Part shown: piece by piece, positions 60,600 through 64,000 of the stretch | Position numbering within the stretch: the stretch's first letter is position 1 | How the letters are laid out: each line of letters begins with the position of its first letter | Assembly: GCA_023052935.1 (NCBI GenBank) | Contig: CM041297.1 | Coordinates: forward strand, 2,718,280 to 2,782,279 | Reading direction: 5' to 3' | Origin: Piezodorus guildinii | Lineage: Eukaryota > Arthropoda > Insecta > Hemiptera > Pentatomidae | Length of the DNA stretch: 64,000 nt | Translations under genes and position numbers: made by a program | Notes under the pieces: generated by a model | Told to the model about the DNA's origin: nothing | The model's input: only the letters and a program-made list of their open reading frames with translations | Databases searched by the model: none

Positions 60600-61355
60600 T
60601 TCCAGCCATTGCAGAATGGTGTCACAATTGGAGAATCAAAATAAATCCTAATAAATCCCACCAAATCACCTTCACTCTACGCCGTAAACCTATGACTTCC
60701 TGTCCAGTTGTCTCCTTTAATCATACCCCACTCATCACTGTAGAACAAATACGATACCTTGGACTTCATCTTGACAAACGCCTTACTTGGAATCCTCATA
60801 CAAGACTTAAACGACAAGAAACTGCTCGTAGATATCGACTATTAAAACACTTACTTGACAAACGATCAAAACTCTCTCTATACTTCAAAAAACTGATTTA
60901 CACAACCATAATTAGACCTATCTGGACTTACGGCATAGAGCTATGGGGCTCCACTAAACCATCGAATTCCTCCCGCATCCAATCCTTGCAATCCAAAATT
61001 CTTCGACAAATCCTAGACGCTCCATACTTTGTTACCAACAAACTCATCCATAGAGACCTGAATATCCCACTTGTTGCAGAAATTTCCCTAAAAAAAATAC
61101 TCCTCCTTTCATTCCAAATTACCAGCCCATACAAACCCGCTTGTCCGTATCCTCTCATCGGCATCTATTCCCGATAATCCTCCGAGGCGTCTGAAAAGAC
61201 TGTGGCCTCGAGACCTGCTTACCAAATAAACTCTGAAGTGCTACCACTGGGTAGATTCTTCTCAAGACTTTTCCAAGCCAATGTTCTGTAAATAGCTCAT
61301 TTACTTGTTGTACTGTGTACATTTGTAAATACCAATAAAAGAATTTAAAAAATAA
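60600..61355 (+). pseudogene. Jockey-A LINE, 5'-truncated, best open frame of the family
   Basis: Frame 60584-61177: WCHNWRIKINPNKSHQITFT, LRRKPMTSCPVVSFNHTPLI, RYLGLHLDKRLTWNPHTRLK, TIIRPIWTYGIELWGSTKPS and SLQSKILRQILDAPYFVTNK, then a frameshift near 61090. FHSKLPAHTNPLVRIL and RRLKRLWPRDLLTK follow in another frame. 3' UTR and A-rich tail to about 61355. It begins after the catalytic YADD box. Confidence 0.85.
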
Positions 61356-61669
61356 AATAAAAAAATTACGGTTCCAATTATTATTTCATAGGCATAGCAT
61401 ATAATATGATATTTTTAAAAATTATGACGACTCTGCTGATAAGGGGTGAAATGAATTGATATGTAACATGGATATGCATGGTAGGTGACATAATTATTAA
61501 AAATAATTTATTATGTGATGTAATTAGATGTTGAAAATGTATAAATGCAATAAAACTTTAATTGATTACAGAAGCTTGAGAATGGCCCTAGAGGCTGAAA
61601 CGTTGCGATGACTGGATTAAATAAATTGTTTAAAAAAATATATTCAAGATTTCTTCTGTAGAACGGCCT
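61356..61669 (+). other. Unassigned, with a hammerhead-like tail
   Basis: 'cttgagaatggccctagagg' then 'ctgaaacgttgcgatg' (about 61573-61608) resembles a decayed hammerhead-like block (GGCC/GGCT stem, GAAACGTT) with the CTGATGA box altered. Confidence 0.35.
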
Positions 61670-61760
61670 AATATTTATCGCACAAAAATTGCATTAAAAA
61701 ATTATTTTAATCAAAATGAAACCTACATGATATTAAAGCCCATTAAATTTAGCATTTAGC
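61670..61760 (-). repeat. Repeat D fragment
   Basis: 'aaaattgcattaaaaaatta', then 'catgatattaaagcccatta'. Confidence 0.55.
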
Positions 61761-61774
61761 GTTTAATTTTTTAT

Positions 61775-62757
61775 TATTTTTTTTATCTATGATTTCTTTA
61801 TTTACAAGTGTATTGATTAATAAATCTAGTAAATTAGCTGTAAGATAAAACACATGAAAAAGACATGAAGAGAAACTGCCCATTGGCAGCACTCCAATAG
61901 GTCATCTAAACTAGAAGGTCTTGAAGCCATCTTCTTTTCAGACGCCTCGGAGGATTGTCAGGAATGGAAGAGGAAGCTAGAATTTTAACTAGTGGGTTAA
62001 AGTGGGATTGGAGTTTGTCGTGGAAGGATTGATACCTGGTTCGGGCCAAATCAGCTATATAGGGAATATTAAGGTCTTTATGGATGGGCTTATTGGTGAC
62101 GAAGTAAGGAGCGTTGAGGATTTTTCGAAGGATTTTGGATTGTTAGGATTGAAGACGGGAAGAATTTGATGGTTTAGTAGAGCCCCACAGCTCAACCCCG
62201 TAAGTCCAGATAGGTCATATGATGGTCATGTAGATGAGTCTTTTGTAGTTAAGTGGAAGGTTAGAGCGTCTGTCTAGTAAGTGTTGAAGTAACCGAAAGC
62301 GACGAGCAGTTTCTTGTCGTTTCAGTTTAGTGTGGGGATTCCATGTTAGGCGTTTGAGGCGAATGTCATAGGTTTACGACGAAGGGTAAAGGTTATTTGG
62401 TGGGATTTGTTGGAATTTATTTTAATACGCCAATTCTGACACCATACCTCAAGTTCTCTGATGTGGGATTGGAGAGTTAGAGAAGCAACAGTTGGATCGT
62501 TGTTGACTGATAACACACATGTGTCATCCACATAGGTAGAAAGGAAGATGTTAGGATGGGTTGGGATATCAGTTGTATAAACTGTGTAAAGAATTGGACC
62601 AAGTATACTGCCTGGACGTAGGAGTAAAAATGGACGAATAGGAACTATTGTTATTTATTTTAAAGGATCTGTCAGAGAAGTAAGACTGAATAATAAGGAG
62701 GTAAGTAGGTGGGAGGAATTTACGAAGCTTGTACAGCAGTCCTGGGTGCCAGACTCG
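61775..62757 (-). pseudogene. Jockey-A LINE, 5'-truncated
   Basis: Minus strand: HRVWHPGLLYKLRKFLPPTY (after the first catalytic Asp), a damaged GVPQG..LGP area, SVNNDPTVASLTLQSHIREL, SNKSHQITFTLRRKPMTFAS, a deletion of the IPLVPVEQ block, then RLTWNPHTKLKRQETARRFR, YGVELWGSTKPSNSS, SFHDKLQSHFNPLVKILA and RRLKRRWLQDLLV. 3' tail at about 61775-61810. It reaches further 5' than most copies but is full of frame changes. Confidence 0.8.
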
Positions 62758-63560
62758 GTGAGTTTAATTAAATTCGTTAGAGTCGTTAATGAGTAAATCG
62801 TAAAAAGGTGCTAACTGCATAATATAAAGTAGATCTTCTGGTTATCTGATTTTGATGAAAACGTAGCTGTAACATCTGGGGCATATAGTATTAAAGATAT
62901 AAAAGTAGTGTATTTTTAAATGTATAATTTCAGTTTCGCACGACTTTTCGTTTTCGCACTAGACTTACCGCATAGGTACACACGTTGTGTTTCTGTATGT
63001 GTCTGTAGTAAATCTGGCAAGACAACGAAAAGTGATACTCTACTGAAATATCATATTTAAAACAACAATACGACCGAGATGTTACAGCAACCTTTTCATC
63101 AAAATCGGCTAACCAGAAGAGCCACTTTATACTATGCATTTTTCACCTTTTTCCGATTTTCTCAAAACCAGCTCTAACGATTTTCATTTAACTCGTTATA
63201 TCGATGTCAAATTTAATGGGCTTTAATATGATGTAGTCTTCATTCTGATTAAAATAGTCTGTCAGGACTTAAATGCTGATATTTTAAAAAATCTTCTTCT
63301 AAACTAACATTAATTTTGTACATTCCAAAAGATTAACCATATCATCTTAATGACATTGACAAAGGACGCCTAATATATACAAGTTGGAAGAATTTGATAA
63401 CCGACGAAAGGATAAAAGAGCAAAACTATTTTTTTATGTAATAATGTAATGTAATGTATTACTGATAATTAATTATACGTAACAATTTAATATAGTTATA
63501 TTATTTAATTTAAATCATATGCTTCCAACGAAAATGAAATCCCGTTTTATTAAAATCAAC
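62758..63560. repeat. Two repeat D segments, partly inverted
   Basis: 62760-62960 matches D in minus orientation ('tataaagtagatcttctggt'). From about 62970 the sequence is D in plus orientation ('aaaatcggctaaccagaaga', 'atatcgatgtcaaatttaat'). The two overlap in content, so they form an inverted pair around a TG-rich block at 62976-63010. Confidence 0.6.
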
Positions 63561-63636
63561 TTAAAATTTTTGTTAATGATGGAGTTTTGTTGACCGTTGA
63601 GAAATTTGATGAGGATAAGTGCTATTTTAATTATGT

Positions 63637-63673
63637 GCCGACGTTTCGGCCTACAATGTGGGCCTTCATCAGG
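63637..63673 (-). ncRNA. Hammerhead-ribozyme-like motif
   Basis: Same as 13456-13492: CTGATGA, an extra A, GGCC/GGCC stem, GAAACGTC. Left member of the hairpin pair. Confidence 0.6.
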
Positions 63674-63742
63674 GTTGACTCTGAGACGCTGCCTAAAGGA
63701 GCCCTCCTTGATTGACTCCTTTAGGCAGCGTCTCAGAGTCAA

Positions 63743-63780
63743 CCCTGATGAAGGCCCACATTGTAGGCCGAAACGTCGGC
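63743..63780 (+). ncRNA. Hammerhead-ribozyme-like motif
   Basis: Plus-strand twin of 63637-63673. Helix I is limited to two pairs here (CC before CTGATGA, GG after GTC). Confidence 0.6.
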
Positions 63781-63865
63781 ACATAATTAAAATAGCACTT
63801 ATTTTAAATGTGTGTATCTAATTTATGACCGCAGCCCCAACCATCTTCCTCATCTAAAATATTAA

Positions 63866-64000
63866 ATGTTAAATTGAAGTATAGTTGATAGGGTTTAAAT
63901 AAATTTTAACAGTCGTGGTAAGTGAAAGTAGGTTGTTGCCCGCACCAGATTTTTTATATCGTAAAATTGATTTAATCTTTTTAAATATTCTTCGATTGAT
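63866..64000 (+). repeat. Repeat D terminus
   Basis: 'gtcgtggtaagtgaaagtag', then 'ttgcccgcaccagatttttt'. The window ends shortly after. Confidence 0.65.

Larger units (their letters stand above)
63575..63865. mobile_element. Hammerhead-like element reduced to a hairpin
   Basis: Left lead 'gttgaccgttgagaaattt' and right end 'ccaaccatcttcctcatcta' match the 13349-13949 element. Between them is a nearly perfect hairpin: arms of about 86 bp (63616-63701 and 63716-63800) with a 14-nt loop. Each arm holds one hammerhead-like motif. Confidence 0.7.

Overview
This window looks like about 64 kb of AT-rich animal nuclear DNA, most likely arthropod. The evidence is a mixture of Jockey-type and RTE-type LINEs, mariner, Transib-like and piggyBac-like DNA transposons, a Gypsy LTR retrotransposon, tRNA-derived SINEs and hammerhead-like elements. 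I see no bacterial operons, no rRNA, no CRISPR array and no convincing host gene. Most long open frames are transposon proteins or their remains. The species cannot be named from sequence alone.

Layout. 1-8.2 kb: LINE 3' ends, a palindromic mariner remnant (1398-1990), Jockey and RTE fragments and a SINE with a perfect 14-bp target-site duplication (5460-5747). 8.3-10.0 kb: a fold-back element whose long inverted arms end in 21-bp tandem repeats. 10.9-15.5 kb: repeat family D, a mariner with both terminal repeats (11629-12513), and two insertions carrying hammerhead-ribozyme-like motifs. 16-23.2 kb: nested Jockey-type LINEs, including the best Jockey reverse transcriptase (21784-23040). 24.4-31.0 kb: a complete 6.6-kb Gypsy element with apparently identical LTRs, inserted into a D copy. 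31-41 kb: D and C repeats, a Transib-like non-autonomous element (37719-38570) and RTE fragments. 41.8-44.5 kb: a decayed LINE with ORF1 and endonuclease remains. 45-50 kb: a LINE tail and a 1.9-kb RTE copy (47584-49519) inside a Jockey copy. 51-64 kb: more D, C and E repeats, a ~3-kb palindrome (56521-59478) enclosing a poly(T)-tailed SINE, and a hammerhead-like hairpin at 63616-63800.

The only gene set that works as a system is the Gypsy element. Gag carries a SAP-like domain, a coiled coil, a capsid-like region and a zinc knuckle. Pol carries protease, reverse transcriptase, RNase H and integrase. After integrase, the Pol frame continues into a domain I recognise as a TARG1/OARD1-type macrodomain (ADP-ribose hydrolase fold), with the catalytic Lys/Asp pair spaced as in that family. 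This is the most striking observation in the window. Next are the hammerhead-like motifs with covarying stems, the Transib-like element with an RSS-like CACAGTG end, the fold-back element, and a stable UUCG hairpin at the RTE 3' end.

Family labels (Jockey-A, -B and -C; SINE-1 and -2; repeats C, D, E, F) are local names used to connect copies. They are not database names.
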